Source: an uncultured Ferrovum sp. (GTDB lineage Bacteria; Pseudomonadota; Gammaproteobacteria; Burkholderiales; Ferrovaceae). From it: a DNA stretch of 64,000 nucleotides. Position 1 is the stretch's first letter. Each line of letters starts with the position of its first letter. The stretch spans positions 16,992-80,991 of the forward strand of contig CAITLJ010000054.1 in assembly GCA_903893215.1 (NCBI GenBank), in the 5' to 3' direction. The notes under the pieces were generated by a model, which was not told the origin of the DNA, did not search any database, and worked only from the letters and a program-made list of their open reading frames with translations. Below are positions 37,561-45,918 of this stretch, one piece after another. Both the position numbers and the translations under genes were made by a program.

Positions 37561-38868
37561 TTGAAGTCGGGCCTGGCTGCGCCGCTGCGACCGGTCCTCG
37601 ACGACGGACCCACGCGGGCCAACCTGCGCCGCCTGGCCGTGTTGCGACTGGTGGCCCTGCTGGCTATCGCGGCACTGGCATGGGGTTTGCAGGGCGCCTT
37701 GGGGCTGACGGTGTCATCCTCCGGGCTGCTCTGGAGTGCATTGGCCGTGATCGGGCTTAGCCTGTTCACGCTTTGGCGCGCCAGCCAGTCCTGGCCGGTG
37801 CAACCCTTCGAGCTGGCGCTGCAACTGGCGCTCGACATCGTTGCCTTGAGCGCCGTGTTTCAGGCCAGCAGCGGGGCCGCCAATCCGTTTGTGTCGCTCT
37901 ATCTGGTGCCGGTGGTGGTGGCCGCCACCACCCTGCCACGCCTGCAGGTGTGGCTGCTGGCGGCGCTGGCCTGTGCCGGCTATACCCTGCTGCTGCTGGA
38001 ATATGCCCCGGCCATGCATCATCACCATCCCGGTGCGCCAGCCGAATTTGACCTGCACGTGGTGGGCATGTGGGGCAACTTCGTGTTGAGTGCCGCCATC
38101 ATCGGGGTGGCGGTCGTCAATATGGGGGCGGCCCTGCGCGCGCGCGAAACCCATCTGGCGCAGGCGCGCGAGGACATGCTGCGCAACGAGCAGATCATGG
38201 GACTCGCCACATTGGCGGCCGGCGCAGCGCATGAGCTGGGCACGCCGCTCTCCACCCTGGCGGTGCTCAGCCGGGAGCTGCAACTGGAGTGTGCCGACCG
38301 CCCGGAACTCGAGGACGATTTTCGCCTCCTGCGCGCGCAGGTCAGCGTTTGCAAGGACATCATCCAGCGCATGCTGGCGCGCAATCCGGGTGGGGAAGGG
38401 GCCCTTGTTCTGATCGACCTGAAGTCCATGCTGGCGCAGATCATCGACCAATGGCGCCTGATGCGACCGGGTGCGGTGCTGAGTTACGACGATCACCGGA
38501 TCGTGCCCGATCAGCTGGTGCGGCAGGACCTTCATCTGGCACAGGCGCTGATCAACGTACTCAACAATGCGGCGGATGCCTCACCGGACCATGTCCAGGT
38601 GAGCGCTGCGATGGTGGGCGATCGGCTGCAACTGCAGGTGCTGGATCAGGGCAATGGCGTGGATTCTGCCGTGGCCCACCAGCTCGGGCGGGCCTGGTTT
38701 TCCACCAAGGCAGAGAGCGGACGCGGCCTTGGCATGTTTCTCACCAACGCCACGCTGGAGCGCATGGGCGGCACCGTGGCGCTGGTCAACCGCCCGGATG
38801 GTGGTGCATGCACCACCATCGACCTGCCGCTGGCGGCGCTACAGCCCGTGACCGGAGTCGCCCGGTGA
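37561..38868 (+). CDS. RegB/PrrB-type redox-sensing sensor histidine kinase
   Basis: A 435-aa membrane histidine kinase. Six hydrophobic segments fill the first 200 residues, with a quinone-site-like SGAANPF between them (RegB has GGxxNPF). The H-box is GAAHELGTPLSTLAVL, with a nearby cysteine-rich stretch (CADRP, VCKDII) in the position of RegB's redox Cys. N-box INVLNNAADAS and G-box GRGLGMFLTN follow. RegB-type kinases sense the ubiquinone pool and control electron-transport genes. The TTG at 37561 is the most likely start. The response regulator gene follows. Confidence 0.9.
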   Translation: MKSGLAAPLRPVLDDGPTRANLRRLAVLRLVALLAIAALAWGLQGALGLTVSSSGLLWSALAVIGLSLFTLWRASQSWPVQPFELALQLALDIVALSAVFQASSGAANPFVSLYLVPVVVAATTLPRLQVWLLAALACAGYTLLLLEYAPAMHHHHPGAPAEFDLHVVGMWGNFVLSAAIIGVAVVNMGAALRARETHLAQAREDMLRNEQIMGLATLAAGAAHELGTPLSTLAVLSRELQLECADRPELEDDFRLLRAQVSVCKDIIQRMLARNPGGEGALVLIDLKSMLAQIIDQWRLMRPGAVLSYDDHRIVPDQLVRQDLHLAQALINVLNNAADASPDHVQVSAAMVGDRLQLQVLDQGNGVDSAVAHQLGRAWFSTKAESGRGLGMFLTNATLERMGGTVALVNRPDGGACTTIDLPLAALQPVTGVAR

Positions 38869-38932
38869 CTGGCCGCCGCCCGTCATCGGCTGTCGCAGGC
38901 CGATTGCCGCGTCACAGCCATCCGCAGCCAAC

Positions 38933-39490
38933 ATGAGCGCCCCCGGTTTGCCTGTGTTGCTGCTTGTGGATGATGACCTCACCCTGGGTCAGGTGCTGGA
39001 ACGCGCCCTCACCCGACGCGGCTTTGCCGTGGTGCGCGCCGACGGCGTGCAGGCCGCGCAGACCGTACTTGCCAGCCTGCAACCGCAGTTTGCCGTGCTC
39101 GATCTCAAGTTGGGAGATGGTTCTGGCCTGCAATTGGTCGCTGGCCTGCGCGCCCGGTGTCCTGCAGTGCGGATGCTGATGCTGACCGGTTACGCCAGTC
39201 TGGCCACGGCAGTGGAGGCGATCAAGCTGGGGGCGGATGATTATCTTGCCAAGCCGGTCGATGCCGACCAGATCGTGGCAGCCCTGCGCGGCGAAGCCCC
39301 GCCGCGCGCTGCCGGGCGCGAGGAGGGAAGCGACGATGCCATGAGCATGCACCGGCTGGAGTGGGAGCACATCCAGCGGGTGCTGAGCGAGGTGGACGGC
39401 AATATCTCGGAAGCGGCCCGGGTGCTGGGCATGCACCGACGCACCCTGCAGCGCAAGCTGCTCAAGCGCCCCAGTCCGGGACAAGGCTGA
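38933..39490 (+). CDS. RegA/PrrA/ActR-type response regulator
   Basis: A 185-aa two-domain regulator. The receiver domain has the acidic pair in LLLVDDDLTLG, phospho-acceptor Asp in AVLDLKLGDGSG and the KPVDAD loop. The Fis-like output domain ends EAARVLGMHRRTLQRKLLKR, the classic RegA DNA-binding helix-turn-helix. Encoded 64 bases after its kinase. RegA-type regulators govern genes for respiration and electron transfer under changing redox, and a putative electron-conduit cluster lies just downstream, so it is a reasonable candidate to be regulated by this pair (inference). Confidence 0.93.
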   Translation: MSAPGLPVLLLVDDDLTLGQVLERALTRRGFAVVRADGVQAAQTVLASLQPQFAVLDLKLGDGSGLQLVAGLRARCPAVRMLMLTGYASLATAVEAIKLGADDYLAKPVDADQIVAALRGEAPPRAAGREEGSDDAMSMHRLEWEHIQRVLSEVDGNISEAARVLGMHRRTLQRKLLKRPSPGQG

Positions 39491-39557
39491 CCGCGCCGGT
39501 CGGGGCGGTGACCATGGATTGCCCCGTCCGGTGCATGCACGCCAGCACCACCTGGCT

Positions 39558-40205
39558 TCAGGCGACCCGGCGCAGGGTGTTGCGGCTGAGTCGTACGCCC
39601 TCGGGCAGCGTCTGACCTGCGCTTGCAGACGGCAGCGCTTGCGGCAGCATGGCGGTCAGCACGTGGTCTTTGCGTACGAAATGATGATAAAGCGCGGCTG
39701 CCACATGCAGGCTGACCATGCCCAGCATGGTCCAGGAGGCCAGCACGTGCAGGTCGGTCAGCTGGTCGGCCAGGTCCGCGTCGGCCCCGACCAGCGCGGG
39801 TAGCGGCAGCAGGCCCAACAGTCGCAGCTGCACGCCATGGCCACTGCTGAGCGCCCATCCCAGCATCGGCACTGCCAGCAACACACCATACAAGCCCAGA
39901 TGCGCGGCATGTGCAGCCCAGCGTGCCAGCACCGGGCTATCGGACAGGGTGTCCGCCATGCGGGTCCTGACCCGTGCCACCAGACGCAGCGCCAGGGCCA
40001 ATAAAACCGCCAGCCCGAGTTGTCGGTGGCTTTCCAGAAGCAGGGTACGCAGGCTGCCGCCCTCGACCAGTTCGCGCAGCAGGATGGATGCCGCAGCCCC
40101 CATCACCAGCAGCGCGCTGCCCCAGTGCAGGGCGATTGTGACGTAGCTGTGGCGCGGCTCGGCAGGGCGTGTGTTGGCTTGGAGTGCGGACGGGGGCTTG
40201 GTCAT
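39558..40205 (-). CDS. Cytochrome b561-like membrane protein (paralogue 1)
   Basis: A 215-aa four-helix membrane cytochrome b. Conserved histidines lie in YVTIALHWGSALL, LESHRQLGLAV, and LTDLHVLASWTMLGMVSLHVAAALYHH, the ligand pattern of bacterial b561 proteins, which pass electrons from or to quinol. Very similar to the protein at 45919-46551. It is encoded opposite to the electron-conduit genes, directly upstream of them, and convergent with the RegA-like gene. Confidence 0.88.
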   Translation of the reverse strand: MTKPPSALQANTRPAEPRHSYVTIALHWGSALLVMGAAASILLRELVEGGSLRTLLLESHRQLGLAVLLALALRLVARVRTRMADTLSDSPVLARWAAHAAHLGLYGVLLAVPMLGWALSSGHGVQLRLLGLLPLPALVGADADLADQLTDLHVLASWTMLGMVSLHVAAALYHHFVRKDHVLTAMLPQALPSASAGQTLPEGVRLSRNTLRRVA

Positions 40206-40694
40206 TTCGGGATCTCCTTGTGGGCGCTTGCGGGCGGGCGTGGTGAACGACTCGCCTAAAATTTAGAACATGTCAGCTTATTTGCGCCATGCCCCGGGCC
40301 CTGCATTTGTGCGCCGCAAAACCCTCCTTTTTCCACCGCTGAACCCTACAAAGCCCAAGAAAATGGGCTTGCGCCACCCCAATTCAAGCCAAAAGTTTCT
40401 CAGACTCGTGAAATTTTGTTGCGTTGCACGGAATCGGGCACCAATAAAGCGAATATTTGCTTTTTTTGATGGTGTTGGTAGGGTCAAATGAACGTATCCT
40501 TGCGCCAACCCTACGGGTTCTTAAGAAATTGAAGCAGGGTTTTCAGGTACAGCGCCGGCCAATCCCGCTGACTAGACTGTCGAAAAGCATACAGGGCAGC
40601 CGCTTCAAGGCCGGATCCCCGGCACACGCTGGCCAGTCTGGGCCATTTGTCGGTTGATTCTTAAATTTATTTAATAAACTAGGGAGTTGTAAAA
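40206..40694. other. Gene-free space upstream of the electron-conduit genes
   Basis: About 490 bases, noticeably more AT-rich than the rest, between the divergent b561-like gene and the monoheme cytochrome gene. The short open frames here have unlike codon use and no ribosome sites. The last part has runs such as TTAAATTTATTTAATAAA, and the cytochrome gene has an AGGGAG ribosome site; no FNR- or Fur-type box could be seen. Promoters for both flanking genes must lie here. Confidence 0.6.
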
Positions 40695-41075
40695 ATGCGT
40701 GTCAATTTCAGGGTGTTGATCAGCATGTTCGTCGCCACTGGCGCCATCCTTGCGTTGCCCGTCCACGCGGCGGTGGATGTCGAGGCAGCCCAGGCGCTGG
40801 CCAAGTCCAGTGGCTGTACCAAATGCCATGCCGTCGACAAGAAAAAGGATGGCCCTGCCTATCGCGACGTGGCGGCCAGTTACAAGGGGGCGGCAGATGC
40901 CGAAGCGCATCTGATCCATCACATCACCAGTGGCGAAAAGGTCAAATTCGACGACGGTCATGAGGAAGACCACAAAAAGGTGAAAAGCAAGGATCCCGCC
41001 GAGATCAACAACCTGGTCGGCTGGATCCTGTCGCTGGAAGGCGGCAAGAAATACACGCCCAACACCCACCACTGA
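40695..41075 (+). CDS. Periplasmic monoheme c-type cytochrome
   Basis: A 126-aa exported cytochrome. A signal peptide (SMFVATGAILALPVHA) is followed by one heme motif CTKCH in SSGCTKCHAVDKKKDGPAYRD, then a His/Lys/Asp-rich loop (GHEEDHKKVK) and the class I C-terminal helix NNLVGWILSLEGG. One heme, soluble. It is the first gene of a three-gene unit with the decaheme cytochrome and the outer-membrane barrel, resembling the MtoD-type carriers of Fe(II)-oxidation clusters. It could shuttle electrons across the periplasm. Confidence 0.9.
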   Translation: MRVNFRVLISMFVATGAILALPVHAAVDVEAAQALAKSSGCTKCHAVDKKKDGPAYRDVAASYKGAADAEAHLIHHITSGEKVKFDDGHEEDHKKVKSKDPAEINNLVGWILSLEGGKKYTPNTHH

Positions 41076-41096
41076 GCCTGCCTGCGGAGTCCAATC

Positions 41097-42059
41097 ATGC
41101 GTATTCCTTCACTGTTGCGGGGCAGCGTGCTGTGGTTTGTGCTGTCCTGTCTGGTCCCGGCCGCGCTCGCTGCCGCCGAAGCCCCGGTCGACCGCACCTT
41201 GACCGGTGACAAGGTCTGTACCCGCTGTCATGACGAGTCAGAAGCCAAGCCGGTGCTCTCGATCTATCAGACCCCCCATGGCGTCAAGGCCGACGGGCGC
41301 ACGCCGGGCTGTCAGTCCTGCCATGGCGCCAGTGAAGCGCATGTGAAGAATGCCGCAGGTGCCGAAACCCGTCCGGCGGTGGATGTGCTGTTCGGCAAGG
41401 GCGCGGATGCCGCCAGGGTGTCGGCCGCCTGCGTCAGCTGCCATCAGGGCGGGGCCCGTATGCATTGGCCCGGCAGCGCGCATCAGACCCGGGATGTGAC
41501 CTGTACCAACTGTCACAAGGTGCATGCCGCACATGATGACGTGCGCGACCGCAAGACACAGGCCGAGGTTTGCTACACCTGCCATGCAGCGCAACGCGCC
41601 CAGTCCCACCGCATTTCGGCGCATCCGCTCAAGGATGGCAAGATGGCTTGTTCGGATTGCCACAATCCGCACGGCTCGATCGGTCCCAAGCTGCTGATCA
41701 AGGCCACAGTCAACGAGACCTGCTACACCTGTCATGCGGATCGCCGCGGTCCCTTCCTGTGGGAGCACCAGCCGGTGACGGATGACTGCAGCAACTGCCA
41801 TACGCCGCATGGCTCGAACAATGCGCCCCTGCTCAAGGCGCGCGAACCCTGGCTGTGCCAGGAGTGCCACTCTGCCAACCATGCACGCACGGTCTACAGC
41901 GGGCAGAACCTGCCCGGTAGCGCCCAGATCACCCTGAACGGCGCGCAGGACCCTGGCAAGCAGGCGCCCACAGCGCAACTCAACGGCCGCAGCTGCTCGG
42001 CCTGTCACGCCAAGGTACACGGCTCGAACCATCCGGCCGGCGCCAAGTTCAACCGCTGA
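41097..42059 (+). CDS. Decaheme c-type cytochrome of the MtrA/MtoA/DmsE family
   Basis: A 320-aa exported multiheme cytochrome with a signal peptide (LWFVLSCLVPAALAAAEAP). Ten CxxCH motifs were counted: CTRCH (about residue 41), CQSCH, CVSCH, CTNCH, CYTCH, CSDCH, CYTCH, CSNCH, CQECH and CSACH, with many distal histidines such as TPHG, NPHG and HPL. Length and heme number match MtrA, MtoA, PioA core and DmsE. These proteins insert into an MtrB-type barrel to conduct electrons through the outer membrane. Located 21 bases after the monoheme gene and 18 before the barrel gene. Confidence 0.93.
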   Translation: MRIPSLLRGSVLWFVLSCLVPAALAAAEAPVDRTLTGDKVCTRCHDESEAKPVLSIYQTPHGVKADGRTPGCQSCHGASEAHVKNAAGAETRPAVDVLFGKGADAARVSAACVSCHQGGARMHWPGSAHQTRDVTCTNCHKVHAAHDDVRDRKTQAEVCYTCHAAQRAQSHRISAHPLKDGKMACSDCHNPHGSIGPKLLIKATVNETCYTCHADRRGPFLWEHQPVTDDCSNCHTPHGSNNAPLLKAREPWLCQECHSANHARTVYSGQNLPGSAQITLNGAQDPGKQAPTAQLNGRSCSACHAKVHGSNHPAGAKFNR

Positions 42060-42077
42060 GGCCAGGGAGACCCCATC

Positions 42078-44678
42078 ATGAACAATCCCCGCATCAAACT
42101 CCTCGCCCTGGCCGTGCACGCATCGCTGCTGCTGGCCGCCCGTCACGCCGTTGCGGATGATCCGACCGCGGCAGAGCTCACCACCCCGCGCAGCACCGTA
42201 GAGATCGGCGTGGAGGAAATCAACAAGTCCAGCTTCGACGCCGGCCGCTACGATGGCCGTTATCGGCAGGGTCCCAACACCATTGGCAACGTCGACCTGT
42301 ACGGGGGCGGCAGTTACGACAGCAACGATGCCACCCGTTGGCAGCTGCATGGGCACGATCTGGGTTATGCCAGCCGCGACCTCGAAGCCGAGTACGGCGT
42401 GCAGGGGGACTACCGCATCACCTTCGACCAGGACCACCTGCGCCGCAACCTGTCGGACAGCTACCGCACACCCTATCAGGGCATCGGCACACCAGTGCTC
42501 AGCCTGCCCGCCGGCTGGGTGTTTCCTGCGGCCAGCAACTCTTCCGCGGGCAATTTCCCGGCGGGTGTGGCCAACTCGCCCAAGCTGCAGCTGAACCTGT
42601 TCCAGCCGGTTGATCTTTACACCGAACGCACGCGGACTGACCTTGGCTTCAGTTATGAACTCGGGCAGGGATGGGGACTGGATACCCGTTACAGGCACGA
42701 CTTCAAGCAGGGATTGCGCGACCAGTCGGCACCGCTCAACCTGCCCGGCGACCGTTCCTTCGACCTGCCCGATGCCGTCAACCAGACCACCGATGAATTT
42801 GATGCCACGGTGCGCTACACCGGTCAGGTCAGCCAGTGGACCTTCGGCTACGAGGGGGTGCGCTTCCGCAATGGACAGCCGTCGCTGACCTTTCCGAATG
42901 CGCTCACGGCCAATAACCTGGGCCTGATCAGCGAGTCGCCGGCCAACCAGTTCGATCAGCTGAACGCCACTGGTGCGTTCAACATGACGGGTGGCACCCA
43001 CCTGACGGTGGGCGGCTCGTACGGGCGCAACACGCAGAATGATGCGTTCCTGCCCACCACCACGGTGGCCGGTCTGACGTATGTGCCGCTGACCGCAGCA
43101 GGAGGACTGGGCACGGCAGCCGCCATTGCCAACCTGCCGGAAAGCTCGCTGCACGGTTTTGTCGCCACCACGCATCTGTTTGCCAAGCTCAACGGCCATT
43201 TCACGCCGGCCTGGGGCTGGGCCACCAACGCGCGCTACGACGAACGCGACAACCGCACGCCGGTGCAGTCTTTCGTATTCAACGACGTCGACAATTATCC
43301 CAACACCACCACGGCTGCGACCGCATCCAAACCGGCTTCCACCTCGGTGAATTACCGGTCAAACACGCCGTACAGCAAGCGCAACGAGAAGCTGGGGTTT
43401 GACACCGACTATCGCCTGCCTTTCGGGCCAGTGCTGGCCTTCGGCGATGACTGGGAGCGCGTTCACCGCTATTGCAACGGCACCTTCACCGCGTGCGAAA
43501 ACACGCCGCGCACCACCGAGAACACACTTCGTGGTGAACTGCGCACCACTTTTCACGAGGACACCCAGGCGCGGTTGGCGGTGGCCTATGGTGACCGACG
43601 GACCAGTGGTTACAATCAGGACGCAACCCTCTGGGCGGGCGCGGGCATGAATCAGGCGGCGGCGCTGGCCGCAATCGCCCGACTCAATGCGAGTGGGTAC
43701 CCCGTCTGGGGACCCAATGCCGCGTATTCGGCCACGCCAGCTGTGGCGCCGGGCGTGCTGTTTCCCAACAACAACACGTTTGCGGCATCCACACCGGGAC
43801 TCGCGCCCTTCTTCGGTCGTTCCAATGCTTTCGACATCACCGGTCTGGAACATTTTGACGAGAGTGCCCGCAAGCGCGAGAAACTGCGCGCGTCGGTTTC
43901 GCATGAGCTGACCGAGAAAGTGTCGCTACAGGCCGGGCTGGACTACAACCGCGACCGTTATCCGGATGATCTGTATGGCCTGCAGGAAAGCCGGGCCTTT
44001 GCACTCCATTTCGATGTGACCTATGCCGCCAGCGAGCAGGCCACGGCCAACCTGTTCTTCACCCACGAGGATACGGCGCAGCGGATCAATGGTTCGACCT
44101 GGGGGACCAATGCCGCGCCGCCGGCTGCCACTTCGCCGCCCACGCAGAACACCTTTGCTGACTGCAACGGCAACCCGACCACGTTGGCGGCACGCGCCGC
44201 AATTGCTAAGATCGACCAGTGCTTTGCCTGGCAGAACCGCCAGCGCGAAGTGGCCGATACTGTCGGCGTTGGCTCGCGTCGCACCGGCTTGATGGGCGGA
44301 CGGCTTGAGGTATCTGGCGATGCCGTGTTCAGCCGGGCCCGCAGTGATTCGACCTTTCCTTTCGGCGGGGTCTACGCCAACGTGCTAAGCCCGGGCTTTC
44401 CGGCCACGGCCACCTTGCAGGTTCCCACCTACTTCCATGCCACCAACCTGCCGGGCGTCACCACCCTGACGCTCGACCTGCACCTGCAGGGCGGGTACCA
44501 GATCGACAAGGTGTCGCAGGTCAAGGTGGGTTATCGCTTCGGCTGGATCCGCAGTGCCGACTACGCTTATCAGGCCCTGCAACCGGGCACCAACCAGGCG
44601 TATCTGCCGACCTTTCAGCAGTCGCCGGCAGCCAGCGTGCAGGCGATCGGCGTGTCCTACGTGCGGCAGATCGACTGA
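42078..44678 (+). CDS. MtrB/PioB-family decaheme-associated outer-membrane beta-barrel
   Basis: An 866-aa protein with a signal peptide (LLALAVHASLLLAARHAVA) and then a long series of alternating beta strands with aromatic ends, as expected for a 26-28-stranded barrel. The start STVEIGVEEINKSSFDAGRYDG, the GNVDLYGGGSY strand and the end KVGYRFGWIRSADYAYQ to SYVRQID match the MtrB/PioB family. The N-terminal CxxC seen in Shewanella MtrB is absent. It should sheathe the adjacent decaheme cytochrome. No outer-surface MtrC-type cytochrome gene is in the window. A terminator-like hairpin follows. Confidence 0.9.
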   Translation: MNNPRIKLLALAVHASLLLAARHAVADDPTAAELTTPRSTVEIGVEEINKSSFDAGRYDGRYRQGPNTIGNVDLYGGGSYDSNDATRWQLHGHDLGYASRDLEAEYGVQGDYRITFDQDHLRRNLSDSYRTPYQGIGTPVLSLPAGWVFPAASNSSAGNFPAGVANSPKLQLNLFQPVDLYTERTRTDLGFSYELGQGWGLDTRYRHDFKQGLRDQSAPLNLPGDRSFDLPDAVNQTTDEFDATVRYTGQVSQWTFGYEGVRFRNGQPSLTFPNALTANNLGLISESPANQFDQLNATGAFNMTGGTHLTVGGSYGRNTQNDAFLPTTTVAGLTYVPLTAAGGLGTAAAIANLPESSLHGFVATTHLFAKLNGHFTPAWGWATNARYDERDNRTPVQSFVFNDVDNYPNTTTAATASKPASTSVNYRSNTPYSKRNEKLGFDTDYRLPFGPVLAFGDDWERVHRYCNGTFTACENTPRTTENTLRGELRTTFHEDTQARLAVAYGDRRTSGYNQDATLWAGAGMNQAAALAAIARLNASGYPVWGPNAAYSATPAVAPGVLFPNNNTFAASTPGLAPFFGRSNAFDITGLEHFDESARKREKLRASVSHELTEKVSLQAGLDYNRDRYPDDLYGLQESRAFALHFDVTYAASEQATANLFFTHEDTAQRINGSTWGTNAAPPAATSPPTQNTFADCNGNPTTLAARAAIAKIDQCFAWQNRQREVADTVGVGSRRTGLMGGRLEVSGDAVFSRARSDSTFPFGGVYANVLSPGFPATATLQVPTYFHATNLPGVTTLTLDLHLQGGYQIDKVSQVKVGYRFGWIRSADYAYQALQPGTNQAYLPTFQQSPAASVQAIGVSYVRQID

Positions 44679-44681
44679 CCT

Positions 44682-44709
44682 GCCCGGGTGGCGGTCCCGG
44701 GCGTGTTTT
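44682..44709 (+). terminator. Terminator-like hairpin after the outer-membrane barrel gene
   Basis: GCCCGGG (44682-44688), 7-base loop, CCCGGGC (44696-44702), then GTGTTTT. It begins 4 bases past the barrel stop codon and would close the three-gene conduit operon. Confidence 0.6.
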
Positions 44710-44729
44710 CCCGGGGGCTGCAGGGTTGG

Positions 44730-44751
44730 TGGCTGGCAGCGCTGCCAGCCA
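44730..44751. repeat. 22-bp perfect palindrome
   Basis: TGGCTGGCAGC followed immediately by its reverse complement GCTGCCAGCCA. No T-tract follows, so it is not a typical terminator. It could be an operator, or a second hairpin between the barrel gene and the PhaM-like gene. Confidence 0.8.
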
Positions 44752-44778
44752 GCGGACCGGCGGGTCTGGTTGTTGCAC

Positions 44779-44807
44779 ATGCCCGGGCATCATGCCCGGG
44801 CATTTTC
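44779..44807 (+). terminator. Twin palindrome forming a hairpin, possible second terminator or operator
   Basis: The self-complementary 12-mer ATGCCCGGGCAT occurs twice (44779-44790 and 44792-44803), separated by one C and followed by TTTC. The two copies can pair to a 10-bp stem with an ATCAT loop. A TATACT -10-like element follows at 44810-44815, so the repeat could also overlap the promoter of the PhaM-like gene. Confidence 0.55.
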
Positions 44808-44863
44808 ATTATACTGGGCACTCGCTTGATTGACGGGTCACAGGCCCACGGGAGAAGTGCGCG

Positions 44864-45286
44864 ATGAGCAAGGACACCCCAAGCAACGAGATGTTCGAAG
44901 CCTTCCAGAAGATGATCAATCCAATGGCTTTTCCCATGCAGAACCTGCTGATGGGCGGCATGAAACTGGAAGAAGTCGAGCGCAAGGTCAGTGAACTGCG
45001 CACGGTGCACCATTGGCTGTCGACCAATCTTGGCATGCTCGAACTCAGCATCAAGACTCTCGAATACCAGGCAGCTCTGCTGCAACCGGCCAGCAAGGAC
45101 CCTGCCAGTGTGTCGGCTGAGGCCGCTGCCACGGCGGCGCAGAATCCTTTCATGAACCCCTCGCTGTGGCCGTGGCCTTACGGTCAGGCCGGTGCGCCGG
45201 AGGCGGCGGCAGACGCCGCGGCCAGTGCCCCGCCAAAAGCCAAGGCTGCCGCGTCCAGCACCAGCAGCACCCGCAAGCCGCGTTGA
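44864..45286 (+). CDS. PhaM-like PHB granule-associated protein
   Basis: A 140-aa protein whose first 75 residues (FEAFQKMINPMAFPMQNLLMGG, then LEEVERKVSELRTVHHWLSTNLGMLELSIKTLEYQ) form the helical hairpin of PhaM-type proteins. The C-terminus is Ala/Lys/Arg-rich (PPKAKAAASSTSSTRKPR), like the DNA-binding tail of PhaM. In Cupriavidus, PhaM activates PHB synthase and attaches granules to the nucleoid. PhaZ and 3-hydroxybutyrate dehydrogenase elsewhere in the window support a PHB lifestyle. It begins 9 bases before the TlpA-like gene. Confidence 0.8.
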   Translation: MSKDTPSNEMFEAFQKMINPMAFPMQNLLMGGMKLEEVERKVSELRTVHHWLSTNLGMLELSIKTLEYQAALLQPASKDPASVSAEAAATAAQNPFMNPSLWPWPYGQAGAPEAAADAAASAPPKAKAAASSTSSTRKPR

Positions 45287-45294
45287 GGGGGCGC

Positions 45295-45882
45295 GTGCTC
45301 TCACGATGGCTTGCGATCGCGCTGGGGCTGGTCCCGCTGTGGTTCGTGCCTGCTGCGGTGGCAGCGGCAGCCGGTACGGCGGGTGTGGTGGCACTGGGTT
45401 CGGCGGCTGGCACCACCAACGCGACGACTGCGCGCGAGGTGGCGGTCGGGAGCGTACTGCGCGAGGCCAAGCTCAAGGGCCTCAACGGGCCGTCGCGCCA
45501 GCTCTCCAGCTATCGCGGCAAGCCGCTGATCATCAATGTCTGGGCCAGTTGGTGCGGTCCCTGCCGCGAAGAAGCCGCGTCGCTGGAGCAATTGGCGTGG
45601 AGTCCCTTGGGTGCCAGCGTCACCATCATCGGTATCTCCACCGACGACTTTGCTGAAAATGCGCAGGGCTGGCTGCGGCAGTCCAATGCCACCCTGACGC
45701 ACTACATCGACCAGCAGCTCGAAATGGAAACCATGCTCGGTGCCAGCCACCTGCCGCTCACCGTTTTCGTGGATGCCAATGGCAAGGTGCTGCGCAAGGT
45801 CACCGGAGCCCAGGATTGGACCGGTCCACGGGCAGCCGGCTGGATTCGTGCGGCCTTTCCGAACAAGCTTCCGCATCCATAA
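45295..45882 (+). CDS. TlpA/ResA-type thioredoxin-like protein (second copy)
   Basis: A 195-aa periplasmic thiol-disulfide protein: an N-terminal hydrophobic anchor (WLAIALGLVPLWFVPAAVAAAAG), then the redox motif WCGPC in NVWASWCGPCREEAASL and the cis-Pro loop SHLPLTVFV. The GTG at 45295 has AGGGGG just upstream. ResA/CcmG-type proteins reduce apocytochrome c, so a role in maturing the nearby multiheme cytochromes is possible (inference). It differs in sequence from the CPAC copy at 20042. Confidence 0.88.
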   Translation: MLSRWLAIALGLVPLWFVPAAVAAAAGTAGVVALGSAAGTTNATTAREVAVGSVLREAKLKGLNGPSRQLSSYRGKPLIINVWASWCGPCREEAASLEQLAWSPLGASVTIIGISTDDFAENAQGWLRQSNATLTHYIDQQLEMETMLGASHLPLTVFVDANGKVLRKVTGAQDWTGPRAAGWIRAAFPNKLPHP

Positions 45883-45918
45883 CCCGGCCTTTGACCCGGA
45901 TCAGGGCTTGGCTGTGGG

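Noticed and set aside
40278..40508. 76-aa open frame upstream of the cytochrome genes
   Set aside because: Atypical codon use, no ribosome site, no domain; it occupies the shared promoter region.
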